Shown here: in pieces, positions 56,027-64,000 of the stretch
Numbering within the stretch: the stretch's first letter is position 1
How the letters are laid out: the number at the start of each line of letters is the position of its first letter
From: Verrucomicrobiota bacterium
Lineage (GTDB): Bacteria > Verrucomicrobiota > Verrucomicrobiia > Verrucomicrobiales > DEV007
Assembly: GCA_018970725.1 (NCBI GenBank)
Contig: JAGWVU010000001.1
Coordinates: 1-64,000, forward strand
Direction: 5' to 3'
DNA length: 64,000 nt
Notes under the pieces: generated by a model
The model's input: the letters and a program-made list of their open reading frames with translations, nothing else
What the model was told of the DNA's origin: nothing
The model's database searches: none
Made by a program: the position numbers and the translations under genes

Positions 56027-56974
56027 ATGATCGAAATCAAAAACCTCAGCAAACATTTTGGTCCGAAGGTCGCCGTCGATGGAATTTCCTTCGAGGTGAA
56101 GAAGGGGGAAGTCCTCGGGTTCCTCGGGCCCAACGGCGCCGGGAAGTCCACCACGATGCGGATGATCACCGGTTTCATCCCGCCGTCGGCCGGCACGGTC
56201 TCGGTGGGCGGGTTTGACATTGTGGAAAACGAACTCCAGGCCAAGGCCAAGATGGGGTATCTTCCAGAGTCCGCCCCCCTCTACAACGACATGCCGGTTC
56301 AGGGATTCCTCTCGTTTGCAGCGGAAATCCGTGGGATGGACGGCGTGCAAAGGGACAAGGCCGTCGACCGCGTGATTGAACTTTGCTTCCTTCAAAGCGT
56401 CCGGCACCAGAGCATCGATACCCTGTCAAAAGGCTATCGGCACCGGACCTGTCTGGCTCAAGCCTTGATTCATGACCCGGAGGTTCTCGTCATGGACGAA
56501 CCTACGGACGGTTTGGACCCGAATCAGAAACACGAAGTCCGCAACCTCATCCGGAGGATGGGCGAGGAGAAGGCGATCGTGTTTTCCACCCACATTCTCG
56601 AGGAAGTGGAGGCCGCCTGTTCCCGGGCAATCATCATCGACCGGGGCCGGATCATTGCCAACGGCACGCCTGCGGAATTGCGGTCCAGGGCGGAGAGCGC
56701 CGGGAGCGTGATCCTCACCGTCCGCGGCAAGGACGTGCGCAATGTGCGCGACGAGATTGCCAAGATGCCCGAGGCGCGTGGCGCCAAGGTGCTCGAGCAA
56801 ATCGAAGGCTTGCTCACGCTCCAAGTCGAGCCGCGCAAGGCCAAGGAACCTCTTTCCCCGGTCCTCTTCGACTTCTGCGTGAAGCGGGATCTCCGGATCG
56901 AGCAACTCACCGTGGAGAAGGGGCACCTCGACGAGGTTTTCCGTTCCCTTACCACCTCGGACATCGCCGCGTGA
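56027..56974 (+). CDS. Gld-type ABC transporter, ATP-binding protein
   Basis: A 315-residue ABC ATPase of the GldA/NosF-like branch. GPNGAGKST (34-42) is Walker A, LSKGYRHRTCLAQALIHDPEVLVMDEPTDGLD combines a variant signature LSKGY with Walker B and D loop, and VFSTHILEEVEAACSRAI has the H loop. A C-terminal extension of about 80 residues follows. A good ribosome site (AAGGAGA) lies before the ATG at 56027, and GTGACG-N18-TATGAT (55958-55987) is a candidate promoter. It heads a cluster with the permease, GldG-like and DUF4340 proteins. Confidence 0.9.
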   Translation: MIEIKNLSKHFGPKVAVDGISFEVKKGEVLGFLGPNGAGKSTTMRMITGFIPPSAGTVSVGGFDIVENELQAKAKMGYLPESAPLYNDMPVQGFLSFAAEIRGMDGVQRDKAVDRVIELCFLQSVRHQSIDTLSKGYRHRTCLAQALIHDPEVLVMDEPTDGLDPNQKHEVRNLIRRMGEEKAIVFSTHILEEVEAACSRAIIIDRGRIIANGTPAELRSRAESAGSVILTVRGKDVRNVRDEIAKMPEARGAKVLEQIEGLLTLQVEPRKAKEPLSPVLFDFCVKRDLRIEQLTVEKGHLDEVFRSLTTSDIAA

Positions 56975-57014
56975 ACCCTAGAAACCCCGAAAACCCTTTC
57001 CGCATCGCAACACC

Positions 57015-57833
57015 ATGAAGTGGATCGCCCTTATCTTCAGCTTCCTCGGCCCGGTCGCATTGTTCGCCGGCATCGGTTACTTCCTGATCTGGAACGTATT
57101 GCCGCGCGGCGTGAGAATCACGTTTCAACGGGAACTCGGCAGCTTTTTCTATTCGCCGATCGCCTACGTCTGCGTCGTCGTCTTCACCGTCCTCTCGAGC
57201 GTGCTGTCGTTCACCCTGGGCGGTTTCATTGAGGCGGGCGACGCCTCGCTGACCCGCACGTTCTTCAATTTTCATCCCTGGCTCTTTGCTTTCGTGGCCC
57301 CGGCAATCGGGATGCGGCTTTGGTCAGAGGAGCATCGTCAAGGCACGATTGAGTTGCTTTCGACGATGCCGATCGCGGTTTGGCACGTCATTTTGGGGAA
57401 ATATCTGGCCGCGAGTGTCGTCATCTGGGTGGCGTTGTTCTGCACCTTCCCGGCGCTGCTGACCATGGAGGTGCTCGGGGATCCGGATTGGGGTCCGATG
57501 TTCAGCGGCTACCTCGCCAGTTTCCTGTTGGCCACCGCCTGCCTTGCGGTCACCTCCGCGGTCTCCGCGTTCACCCGGAGCCAAGTCATCGCCTTCCTCG
57601 TTTCCGTCCTGCTCTGCGTGCTCATGCTGTTCGTCGGGATTCCGCCGGTGGCCGAGTTTGCGGGCGGCATCCTCCCTTTCGGGGACACCATCATGACCGC
57701 TCTCGGTTTCTGGAATCATTTCGCCGAGATGAACAAGGGGCTCATTCTTGGAGCGGACCTGGTCTACTTCGTTTCCATCACCGCTTTCTGTCTTTTCACC
57801 ACGGCGGTCGTGCTCCGCGCGCGCCGCGCCTGA
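57015..57833 (+). CDS. ABC-2-type permease, GldF-like
   Basis: A 272-residue membrane protein with about six helices. RELGSFFYSPIAYVCVVVFTVLS, MRLWSEEHRQGTIELLSTMPIAVWHVILGKYLAA and the later helices match ABC-2/GldF permeases that pair with the ATPase upstream. It forms the membrane pore for export of an unknown substrate. Starts 40 bp after the ATPase stop and 64 bp before the GldG-like gene. Confidence 0.9.
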   Translation: MKWIALIFSFLGPVALFAGIGYFLIWNVLPRGVRITFQRELGSFFYSPIAYVCVVVFTVLSSVLSFTLGGFIEAGDASLTRTFFNFHPWLFAFVAPAIGMRLWSEEHRQGTIELLSTMPIAVWHVILGKYLAASVVIWVALFCTFPALLTMEVLGDPDWGPMFSGYLASFLLATACLAVTSAVSAFTRSQVIAFLVSVLLCVLMLFVGIPPVAEFAGGILPFGDTIMTALGFWNHFAEMNKGLILGADLVYFVSITAFCLFTTAVVLRARRA

Positions 57834-57897
57834 GCGGCCCGGCTTGACCCGTCAACGCATTCCATTTTCCAAAAAACCTTAGCTTCTGTCGTATCCA

Positions 57898-60183
57898 ATG
57901 AGTGACACCAAGGCTCAATCAAAGGGATGGCTCGACCAGCTCCGGCAGGTTCTCGGCCAAAACCGCTTCGAAGATCTTCTCTCAACCACCGGCGTAATCA
58001 TCGTGCTGGGGATCGTTGTTCTCGTGAATCTGATTTTCGGCGCCCTGCCGATGCGGTTTGATTTCACCGAGCACAAGATTTTCACTCTCTCCGAAGGCAC
58101 CAAACAGATTCTCCGTGGTTTGGATACCCCGGTCACCATCCGGTATTATGCGACCGATGGTGCCGATGCCATGGGAGCGGACGAGCGCCAGTTCTCCAAG
58201 ATGGTGGAGGACCGTCTGATTGAATACAAGAAGATCGGGGGCGGGAAAATCATCTTCGAGAAACTCGTTCCCATTCCGGACACCAACGCGGAGGATTCCG
58301 CCGAAGTGGACGGAGTGCAGCCCCTGCAAGGGCAGAGGGGCCAGGTTTACATGGGCATCGTCGTGCAATGCATCGACAAAAAGGAGGTCATTCCCTTTGT
58401 CGACCCGCAGCGCGAGCAGTTGCTGGAGTATGATGTCACCAACGCGATCACCCGCGTCTACCGCGAGGATAAACCGAAGGTAAAGATCATGACCGGCCTG
58501 AACATCGCCGGTGGGTTCAGCGGGAATTTCCAGGCCCCTCCGGCCGAACCATGGGTCGTCTACCGCCAATTGTCCCGTGACTTCACCGTTGAGGTCATCC
58601 CGAGCACGACGGAGAAGATCGATCCGGCATCCACCCAGGTGCTCATCGTGCTCCACCCCTACGACGTGACCGAGGTGGGTGAATTTGCGATCGATCAGTA
58701 TCTCATGGCCGGCGGCACGGTCATCGCTCTGGTGGATCCGCTTTTCTACGCGGCCCGCATGATGACCCCGCCGCAGAACCCGATGATGGGCGGGATGCCG
58801 CCGCAGGGCCCGGCTCCGTCCTCGGACCTTCCGACGCTTTTTGGTGCCTACGGTGTCAAGTATCAGGCGGCTCAGGTGGTGGCTGACACGAATTACCAGA
58901 CCCAGATTGATCGCTCCCGCTTTCTTCCCACCTTCCTGACGTTGGGGCGGGAGGCGTTCAATCCCAAGAACGTGGTCACCGCCGAGTTGAACGACGTGGG
59001 TATGCCGTTCCCGGGCGGGTTCACGATCGAAGAACCGGTCGGGGTCGAGGTGGAACCCTTGGTGACGTCCTCGAAGAACAATAAGTTGGTCGCCTCATTC
59101 GAGGCCGAGCCCGAGGGCTTGGATCGGATGATGGCTGAGTTCCGGCCCACCGGCAAGCCGCTCCTGCTCGCGGCCCGGATGTCGGGACGCTTCAAGTCCG
59201 CGTTTCCCAACGGTAACCCCAAGCCGACCCCGGATCCGGCGGCTGCTGGCACCGAGGCTCCGCCTGCGCCACCGGTTCCAACCGCTCCTCCGGCTTCGGC
59301 TCCTCCGGCTTCAGCTCCTCCGGCTTCAGCTCCTCCGGCTTCAGCTCCGGTTGCGCCGGCCGCACCCAAGGAAGCTCCGGCTCCCACCCCGTCGGCTGCT
59401 TCGTCCGCGCCTGTGGTGACGCCTCCGGTTCCTGCCCCTGCTGTTCCCAAGTCGGCCCCCGCTCCGGTTGCGCCGCCTCAGCCCGAGCCCGCCAAACCCG
59501 CCGTGCCGCAGCCCGCGGAGGCACCGAAGCCGGATACGGGCGGCGAGAAGGATAGCGACGCGGCGAAAGGTGCAGCGGAGAAGCCGAAGGGGGACGCCTC
59601 CTCGCTGAAGGAAACGGAGAAAGGAAAGAGCAGCAACTTGATCCTGGTCGGCGATGTTGACTTCCTCATGGATGCCTTCGCCGTGGAGATCATGAACCTC
59701 GGTCCGATCCGTCAGGCTGTTCCGCGGAACCAGAATTTGAGCCTCATTCAAAACTTGGTGGAGAATGTGGCCGGGGATTCCCGCCTCATCAGCTTGCGCA
59801 GCCGCGCTTCCACCCGGCGTCCGTTCACCCTGCTCAACCAAATGCAGGCGGCGGCCGAGGGGCGGATGGCGGACAAGATCAAGGATCTGGAAGCCAAGGA
59901 ACAAGAAGTGGGCCGCAAGCTCCAGGAGGCGCTAAAGGTCCAGGAGGACGGAGCCATCGTCTTGGATCAGGCGGCGGTCGACAAGGGAACGATCGACCAA
60001 CTCCGGGAGGCGCAAGTCACTGCGCGTCGCGAGATTCGGGACCTTCGCAAGGAGTTGAAGCGCGACAAGGACTCGGTCGTGAACATGATCAAGTTCCTCA
60101 ACATCGCGGTGATGCCTCTTGTGGTCATCATCGCCGGACTCATGCTCTACGGAAAGCGGCAGAACCGCATGGCAGCCCGCTGA
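57898..60183 (+). CDS. GldG-like ABC accessory protein with Pro/Ala-rich insert
   Basis: A 761-residue protein with an N-terminal membrane helix (about residues 27-50, TTGVIIVLGIVVLVNLIFGAL). The family GldG/DUF7088-type domain (IKYYAT-type, here TIRYYATDGAD) is followed by PEPWVVYRQL-type loops. About residues 440-575 are a Pro/Ala-rich insert with repeats APPAS. A coiled-coil-rich stretch (about 655-740) and a final membrane helix (MPLVVIIAGLMLYG) end the protein. The soluble domain is extracytoplasmic and may bind the exported substrate. The DNA carries four 15-bp repeats in the insert. Confidence 0.85.
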   Translation: MSDTKAQSKGWLDQLRQVLGQNRFEDLLSTTGVIIVLGIVVLVNLIFGALPMRFDFTEHKIFTLSEGTKQILRGLDTPVTIRYYATDGADAMGADERQFSKMVEDRLIEYKKIGGGKIIFEKLVPIPDTNAEDSAEVDGVQPLQGQRGQVYMGIVVQCIDKKEVIPFVDPQREQLLEYDVTNAITRVYREDKPKVKIMTGLNIAGGFSGNFQAPPAEPWVVYRQLSRDFTVEVIPSTTEKIDPASTQVLIVLHPYDVTEVGEFAIDQYLMAGGTVIALVDPLFYAARMMTPPQNPMMGGMPPQGPAPSSDLPTLFGAYGVKYQAAQVVADTNYQTQIDRSRFLPTFLTLGREAFNPKNVVTAELNDVGMPFPGGFTIEEPVGVEVEPLVTSSKNNKLVASFEAEPEGLDRMMAEFRPTGKPLLLAARMSGRFKSAFPNGNPKPTPDPAAAGTEAPPAPPVPTAPPASAPPASAPPASAPPASAPVAPAAPKEAPAPTPSAASSAPVVTPPVPAPAVPKSAPAPVAPPQPEPAKPAVPQPAEAPKPDTGGEKDSDAAKGAAEKPKGDASSLKETEKGKSSNLILVGDVDFLMDAFAVEIMNLGPIRQAVPRNQNLSLIQNLVENVAGDSRLISLRSRASTRRPFTLLNQMQAAAEGRMADKIKDLEAKEQEVGRKLQEALKVQEDGAIVLDQAAVDKGTIDQLREAQVTARREIRDLRKELKRDKDSVVNMIKFLNIAVMPLVVIIAGLMLYGKRQNRMAAR
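59284..59343 (+). repeat. Four tandem 15-bp repeats in GldG-like gene
   Basis: Unit GCTCCTCCGGCTTCA (or G at the end) occurs four times in a row, encoding repeated APPAS, plus a partial fifth. Length changes by multiples of five residues are expected and should not disrupt the frame. Confidence 0.9.
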
Positions 60184-60218
60184 TCCTCAATCCCCGTGTG
60201 TAAAACCAAACCTCGACA

Positions 60219-61445
60219 ATGAAGACGCAACAAATCGTTTCCTTGGGAATCGGCCTTCTCGTCGCCGCACTTCTCGCCATCGTGTTCACCAGTGCCCGGA
60301 ATCGCAACGTCAGCCAAGTTGGCGCTTCGACCGAGCGGAACCGGGTGATGCCCTCCTTCCCGGTGAATCAGATCACGTCGGTGGTCATGAAGGATGCCAA
60401 GGGCAGCTTGACCCTCGAGAAAAAGGAGAGCGGATGGGTCGTCGCGGAGCGGGCGGGGTATCCGGCCGATTTCAAGAAGCTGGGGGAGTTCCTCCGCACG
60501 ATGTATGATCTGGCCTCGGTACAGAAGGTGGAGGTGGGACCGTCCAAGTTTTCGCGGGTGGGGCTTCTGGATCCGGCCGACAAAGCGGCTGGGGAAGGGC
60601 AGTCGGCGACCGTGGTCACATTCAAGAAGGAAAAGGGTGAGGAGGTCGGGAGCCTCTGGGTGGGCAAGGAATACAAGAAAGAAGAGCGCAGCCAGTTCGG
60701 GACCTTCGACTCGACCGCCGGACGCTATGTCCGGCGCGGGGGATCCGACGAGGTCTATCTGGTGGCCGAGGAACTCCGCGAAGCCACGATTGAGCCGAAG
60801 GATTGGATCAACAAGGACTTCTTCAAGGTGGCCAAGGTCAAATCCATTTCCCGGACCGTGGCTGACGCCGCCAAGTCCTGGAAGTTGACCCGGGAGTCCG
60901 ATACAGCAGACTTCACCTTGGTCGATGCCAAGAAGGGAGAGGAGCTGGACGCGGCGAAGGTTAGTTCGATGAAGAGTGCCTTCAGCAGCCCGAGTTTCGA
61001 GGATGTCCTTACCGGAGACAAGGTTCCCAAGCCCTCCGAGGCGACCATTTTGGTCGAAACGTTCGATGGGTTTCGGTATGAAACCAAGTTCGGACCCAAG
61101 AACGACTTGGGCGAGTATGACATGACGGTCAGTGTCTCCGGAGAGTTTTCGACCACCCGCAAGGCGCCGGAGGGCGAGAAGGAGGAGGACAAGAAAAAGG
61201 CTGATGAGGAGTTTTCCAAAAATCTCGAGACCCTCAAGAAGCAGTTGGCTGCGGAGAAGAAACTGGCTGGCCATGTCTATCACGTCCGCGGTTTCGTGGT
61301 CGATTCCCTGAACAAGGATCGGGCCGACCTGATGAAGTCGGATGAGCCTGCGGCGACGCCGGATGGGCCTGCGGCTGAGGGTGCGGCAGCGAATCCCGGT
61401 CTGCCGGGTCTCGATATGCCGCTTCCCGCGCTCGGTGGCAATTGA
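60219..61445 (+). CDS. DUF4340 domain protein of Gld-type ABC cluster
   Basis: A 408-residue protein with an N-terminal membrane anchor (IVSLGIGLLVAALLAIVFTSA) and DUF4340-type periplasmic domain, including TLEKKESGWVV, KKLGEFLRTMYDLASVQKV and LIEPKDWINKDFF-like segments. DUF4340 proteins almost always sit with GldA/F/G-type ABC transporters. Function is unknown; it may sense or assist substrate binding. The C terminus is Lys/Glu-rich and then Pro/Ala-rich. It lies 35 bp after the GldG-like gene. Confidence 0.85.
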   Translation: MKTQQIVSLGIGLLVAALLAIVFTSARNRNVSQVGASTERNRVMPSFPVNQITSVVMKDAKGSLTLEKKESGWVVAERAGYPADFKKLGEFLRTMYDLASVQKVEVGPSKFSRVGLLDPADKAAGEGQSATVVTFKKEKGEEVGSLWVGKEYKKEERSQFGTFDSTAGRYVRRGGSDEVYLVAEELREATIEPKDWINKDFFKVAKVKSISRTVADAAKSWKLTRESDTADFTLVDAKKGEELDAAKVSSMKSAFSSPSFEDVLTGDKVPKPSEATILVETFDGFRYETKFGPKNDLGEYDMTVSVSGEFSTTRKAPEGEKEEDKKKADEEFSKNLETLKKQLAAEKKLAGHVYHVRGFVVDSLNKDRADLMKSDEPAATPDGPAAEGAAANPGLPGLDMPLPALGGN

Positions 61446-61536
61446 GTTTCCGGATCGTTACCCTCCCGGGACTGCCGGACCCGGGAGGATGCGATTGCAC
61501 TTGGCAGGTTCCGATTTGCGGTCTTGAGTGGACGTC

Positions 61537-63000
61537 ATGTTGTCCGCCGCCCGAGTTGGATTCCTTTTGTGGACCCTGTTGGGACCGTTGGGCCTGGTGC
61601 TCGCGGCTACGTCCGCGCCAAATATTGTCGTGCTTTTCGCGGATGACCTGGGCTACGGTGATCTCGGCTGTTATGGCGCCACGGCCTACCAGACTCCGCA
61701 CCTTGACCGATTGGCCACGGAGGGGGTGCGCTTCACGGATTTCTATGTCTCAAGTCCGGTCTGTTCGGCCTCGCGCGCGGCTCTCTTGACCGGCTGTTAT
61801 CACGAGCGGGTCGGGATTTCCGGAGCCCTCGGCCCGGCTTCCACTTCCGGGATTCATCCGGATGAGACCACGATGGCGGAACTTTGCCGGGCCTCGGGGT
61901 ATGCGACCGCCGCCATCGGCAAGTGGCACCTCGGGCGTCCGGAGCAATTCCTGCCCCTGCAACACGGATTCGACTCATATTTCGGGCTGCCTTACTCGAA
62001 CGACATGTGGCCCTTCCATCCCGGCGTCCGGCACCTAACCCCGGAAGAGAGGGCGAAGCGGTGGCCGCCCTTGCCGCTCCTCGATGGCAACCAGGTGGTC
62101 GATCCCGAGGTGAGTCCGGAGGATCAGAAGACCTTGACGGGGCGTTACACCCGGCGGGCGGTCGATTTCATCCGGTCACAGCGTGAAACGCCCTTTTTTC
62201 TCTATGTGGCCTACTCGATGCCTCACGTGCCGCTGTTTGTCTCTCCGGAAGGCGAAGGGCGCTCCGGCGCTGGTCTCTACGGCGATGTCATCCGGGAGAT
62301 CGATGATTCCGTGGGGAGCATCCTTGGCGCTTTGACCGAGGAGGGGATTGATGGCAACACGATGGTTGTTTTCAGTTCCGACAACGGTCCCTGGCTCAGT
62401 TACGGCAAACACGCTGGGTCGTCCGGCGGGCTTCGGGAGGGGAAGGGAACCTGTTGGGAAGGCGGCATCCGGGTGCCCTTTCTCGCCCGGTGGCCCGGCA
62501 AAATCCCGTCCGGGAGAGTGGTGCGTGAACCAGCGATGACGATTGACCTTTTTCCGACCGTCGCGGGTTTACTGGGGGCGAACCTGCCATCCCGGCGGAT
62601 CGACGGAGTGGACATCTGGCCGTTATTGGCTGATCGGGCAGGGGCGGAATCACCGCACGATGCCTTGTTTTTCTATTTTCTGTCCAATGAACTGCAAGCA
62701 ATGCGGTCGGGTCCGTGGAAACTTATTCTCCCGCACCGATACCGGTCTTTCGCGGGACTGACGGGCCGCGATGACGGTCTCCCGGTCGAGTATGCCATGA
62801 GGGAGGCGGGGCTTGAGTTGTATCACTTGGAGGATGATCCCGCCGAGACCAAGGATGTGGCGGCGCAACATCCCGCCGTTGTCGAGGATCTTCTCCGCAA
62901 GGTCGAGGTCATGCGAGGTGATCTCGGGGACCGCCTCACCTCACGGAAGGGAAGCGGGAACCGCCCCGCCGCGGACTCCGTGCAACCGCCCAAGTCATGA
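61537..63000 (+). CDS. Secreted FGly-dependent sulfatase
   Basis: A 487-residue arylsulfatase-type enzyme with a signal peptide (MLSAARVGFLLWTLLGPLGLVLA). NIVVLFADDLGYGDLGCYG gives the Asp pair, C76-S-A-S-R80 is the FGly motif, and GKWHLG, FLYVAYSMPHVP and VVFSSDNGPWLSYGKHAG follow. ATG at 61537 is preferred over a GTG at 61528. It is close in sequence pattern to the sulfatase at 17115. Its stop overlaps the next gene (ATGA), joining it to the squalene synthase-like gene. Substrate unknown. Confidence 0.9.
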   Translation: MLSAARVGFLLWTLLGPLGLVLAATSAPNIVVLFADDLGYGDLGCYGATAYQTPHLDRLATEGVRFTDFYVSSPVCSASRAALLTGCYHERVGISGALGPASTSGIHPDETTMAELCRASGYATAAIGKWHLGRPEQFLPLQHGFDSYFGLPYSNDMWPFHPGVRHLTPEERAKRWPPLPLLDGNQVVDPEVSPEDQKTLTGRYTRRAVDFIRSQRETPFFLYVAYSMPHVPLFVSPEGEGRSGAGLYGDVIREIDDSVGSILGALTEEGIDGNTMVVFSSDNGPWLSYGKHAGSSGGLREGKGTCWEGGIRVPFLARWPGKIPSGRVVREPAMTIDLFPTVAGLLGANLPSRRIDGVDIWPLLADRAGAESPHDALFFYFLSNELQAMRSGPWKLILPHRYRSFAGLTGRDDGLPVEYAMREAGLELYHLEDDPAETKDVAAQHPAVVEDLLRKVEVMRGDLGDRLTSRKGSGNRPAADSVQPPKS

Positions 63001-63845
63001 GCGCCGGATTTCAGACGGCCCGGGGCGACGCTGCTGCCATCACCAAGGCGAGCCGGTCCAATCTCGCCTTCGCGTTCGCGTGCCTGCCCAAGCAGCAACG
63101 GCTGGATATGACCACCTTCTATGCCTTCTGTCGCGTGGTTGACGACATCGCCGATGACCCGGTTCTCGAGCGCCCGGCGAAACAGGAGCGGCTCGATCGA
63201 TGGAGCGCCGTGATTGAAACCGCAGCCGAGCCGTCCGAACCACTGGAGAAGGGCGTGACCGACCTGTTGCAGCGCCATCCGACGATCGATCCCCGGCTGC
63301 TCCGGGAGATCGTTCGTGGAATGGAAATGGATCTGGGTCGCGTTCGCTATCAGACTTACAAGGAGCTTCAGGAATATTGCTACCGGGTTGCCTGTGCGGT
63401 CGGGCTGGTCAGTATTGAAATTTTCGGGGCGAGAACCTTCGAGGCCCCGCAATATGCCATCGAACTAGGCCATGCTTTGCAACTGACCAACATTATTCGC
63501 GACGTCGGTGAGGATCTCTCCCAATCGGACCGGATTTACCTTCCGCAAGAGGAGTTGGACCGTTTTGGTGTGACCGAACAAGGTATGCGGGAGGGCCGTC
63601 CCGGGGAGGGGTTCAGGCCCTTGATGCAATTTCAGGCGGACAGGGCCAAGGCAAGGTTTGCGGCGGCCTGCCGCCATTTTCCGCACCGCGACAGGAATGC
63701 GCTCCGGGCAAGCGAACTGATGAGGCGATTCTACCGGACCCTGCTCCACCAGATGGAGCGGGACGGGTTCCGCGTCCTCAACAGGCGCTACCGTCTCGGC
63801 ACGCTCCAGAAAACTTTTTTGCTTCTGGGTAGTCTGCTCCCGTGA
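62997..63845 (+). CDS. hpnD: Squalene/presqualene (HpnD-like) or phytoene synthase
   Basis: A 282-residue head-to-head prenyl synthase. TFYAFCRVVDDIADD is the first Asp-rich motif, GALGLTN-like QLTNIIRDVGEDL the second, with EYCYRVACAVGLVSIEIFG between. It should join two farnesyl (or geranylgeranyl) diphosphates. HpnD, which makes presqualene diphosphate for hopanoids, is favoured by similarity, but hpnC and hpnE are not in this window, so phytoene synthase is not excluded. ATG 62997 overlaps the sulfatase stop, an odd functional pairing. Confidence 0.75.
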   Translation: MSAGFQTARGDAAAITKASRSNLAFAFACLPKQQRLDMTTFYAFCRVVDDIADDPVLERPAKQERLDRWSAVIETAAEPSEPLEKGVTDLLQRHPTIDPRLLREIVRGMEMDLGRVRYQTYKELQEYCYRVACAVGLVSIEIFGARTFEAPQYAIELGHALQLTNIIRDVGEDLSQSDRIYLPQEELDRFGVTEQGMREGRPGEGFRPLMQFQADRAKARFAAACRHFPHRDRNALRASELMRRFYRTLLHQMERDGFRVLNRRYRLGTLQKTFLLLGSLLP

Positions 63846-63933
63846 GGCTGCCACTCCATGGATGGTCCGCATTCCTCAAGGACCGCGAGGCAGGGTGCAG
63901 CGGGAGATTGAGCAATGCGGGCGGGGTTTCGGG

Positions 63934-64000
63934 TCAGTCCAGATGGAGACAGATGGCCTTCAGATAGTGGGCCTCGGGGAAGGTGGCAGGATGATCCGGA
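63934..64000 (-). CDS. C-terminal end of probable RlmI-like rRNA methyltransferase (partial)
   Basis: The final 21 codons of a minus-strand gene enter from the right edge: PDHPATFPEAHYLKAICLHLD before the stop at 63934-63936. The DHPV-PEG-YLKG pattern is like the C terminus of RlmI and related class I RNA methyltransferases. Too little is visible for a firm call. Confidence 0.45.
   Translation of the reverse strand, partial: PDHPATFPEAHYLKAICLHLD

Noticed and set aside
57844-57855. TTGACCCGTCAA palindrome before the GldG-like gene
   Set aside because: Short, inside an apparent operon, no second site or promoter; likely chance.

Overview
The window reads as a chromosomal segment of a GC-rich bacterium of the Planctomycetes-Verrucomicrobia-Chlamydiae group, most likely a Verrucomicrobiota member. 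The clues are three secreted FGly-type sulfatases, a large secreted glucose-dehydrogenase-like/HEAT-like protein ending in a PVC-type CxxCH cytochrome domain, a ThuA-like secreted protein, a GldA/GldF/GldG-DUF4340 ABC cluster, a squalene/presqualene synthase and many secreted multidomain proteins. This placement rests on gene content only; no rRNA is present.

Layout. 1-1.56 kb: right end of what looks like an integrated element. It carries an HNH nuclease, an XRE regulator, a truncated nucleotidyltransferase and a 50-bp direct repeat, and it stops at a 3' half of tRNA-Leu(UAA), a classic attachment-site duplication. 1.7-9.1 kb: VIT-family metal transporter, di-haem DUF1111 protein with a proline-rich stalk, TAXI-like binding protein, FabG-like reductase, SixA, an aldo/keto-reductase-fold protein lacking catalytic residues, and a BrnT/CopG toxin-antitoxin pair. 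9.1-14.1 kb: divergent SDR-CPBP protease pair and a 1144-residue Kelch/malectin/Ig exoprotein. 14.7-21.2 kb: ThuA-like protein facing a coupled cassette of MFS transporter, sulfatase, SGNH-like protein and MBOAT O-acyltransferase. 21.3-29.9 kb: lipoprotein, dinB, then a long minus-strand operon (PVC cytochrome dehydrogenase, lutA, lutB, lutC, mtfA, pseudouridine synthase).

30-35.5 kb: outer-membrane efflux channel, L,D-transpeptidase with a palindromic operator over its promoter, ribH-nusB-ftsY, and an OprP/O-like porin. 35.5-43.1 kb: a minus-strand operon (YHYH/EF-hand/PEBP fusion, sulfatase, metallophosphatase) divergent from a CusRS/CopRS-like two-component system, with a copper-box-like palindrome between them. 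43.1-55.9 kb: PPK2, glycosyltransferase, a tiny RNase III-like protein, C39-like peptidase, NCS2 permease and obgE, a copper monooxygenase-like protein with its redoxin, a catalytically dead S41 homologue, and a thiD/MurQ-like/exoIII operon. 56-63.9 kb: Gld-type ABC exporter with DUF4340, then a sulfatase coupled to a squalene/presqualene synthase; the last bases hold the end of a probable RlmI-like methyltransferase.

Themes are degradation or remodelling of sulfated and acylated glycans (transport, sulfatases, SGNH/MBOAT), oxidative metabolism of small acids (LutABC with a periplasmic cytochrome protein), metal sensing and homeostasis, and envelope functions. Genes are packed tightly, with ATGA/TGATG stop-start overlaps in most operons. 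Several enzyme-fold proteins have lost canonical catalytic residues (AKR, SDR, S41, RNase III-like). The strongest candidate for an undescribed system is the copper-box-controlled locus at 35.5-43.1 kb, where a YHYH-EF-hand-PEBP fusion, a sulfatase and a phosphatase lie back-to-back with a metal-type sensor kinase.
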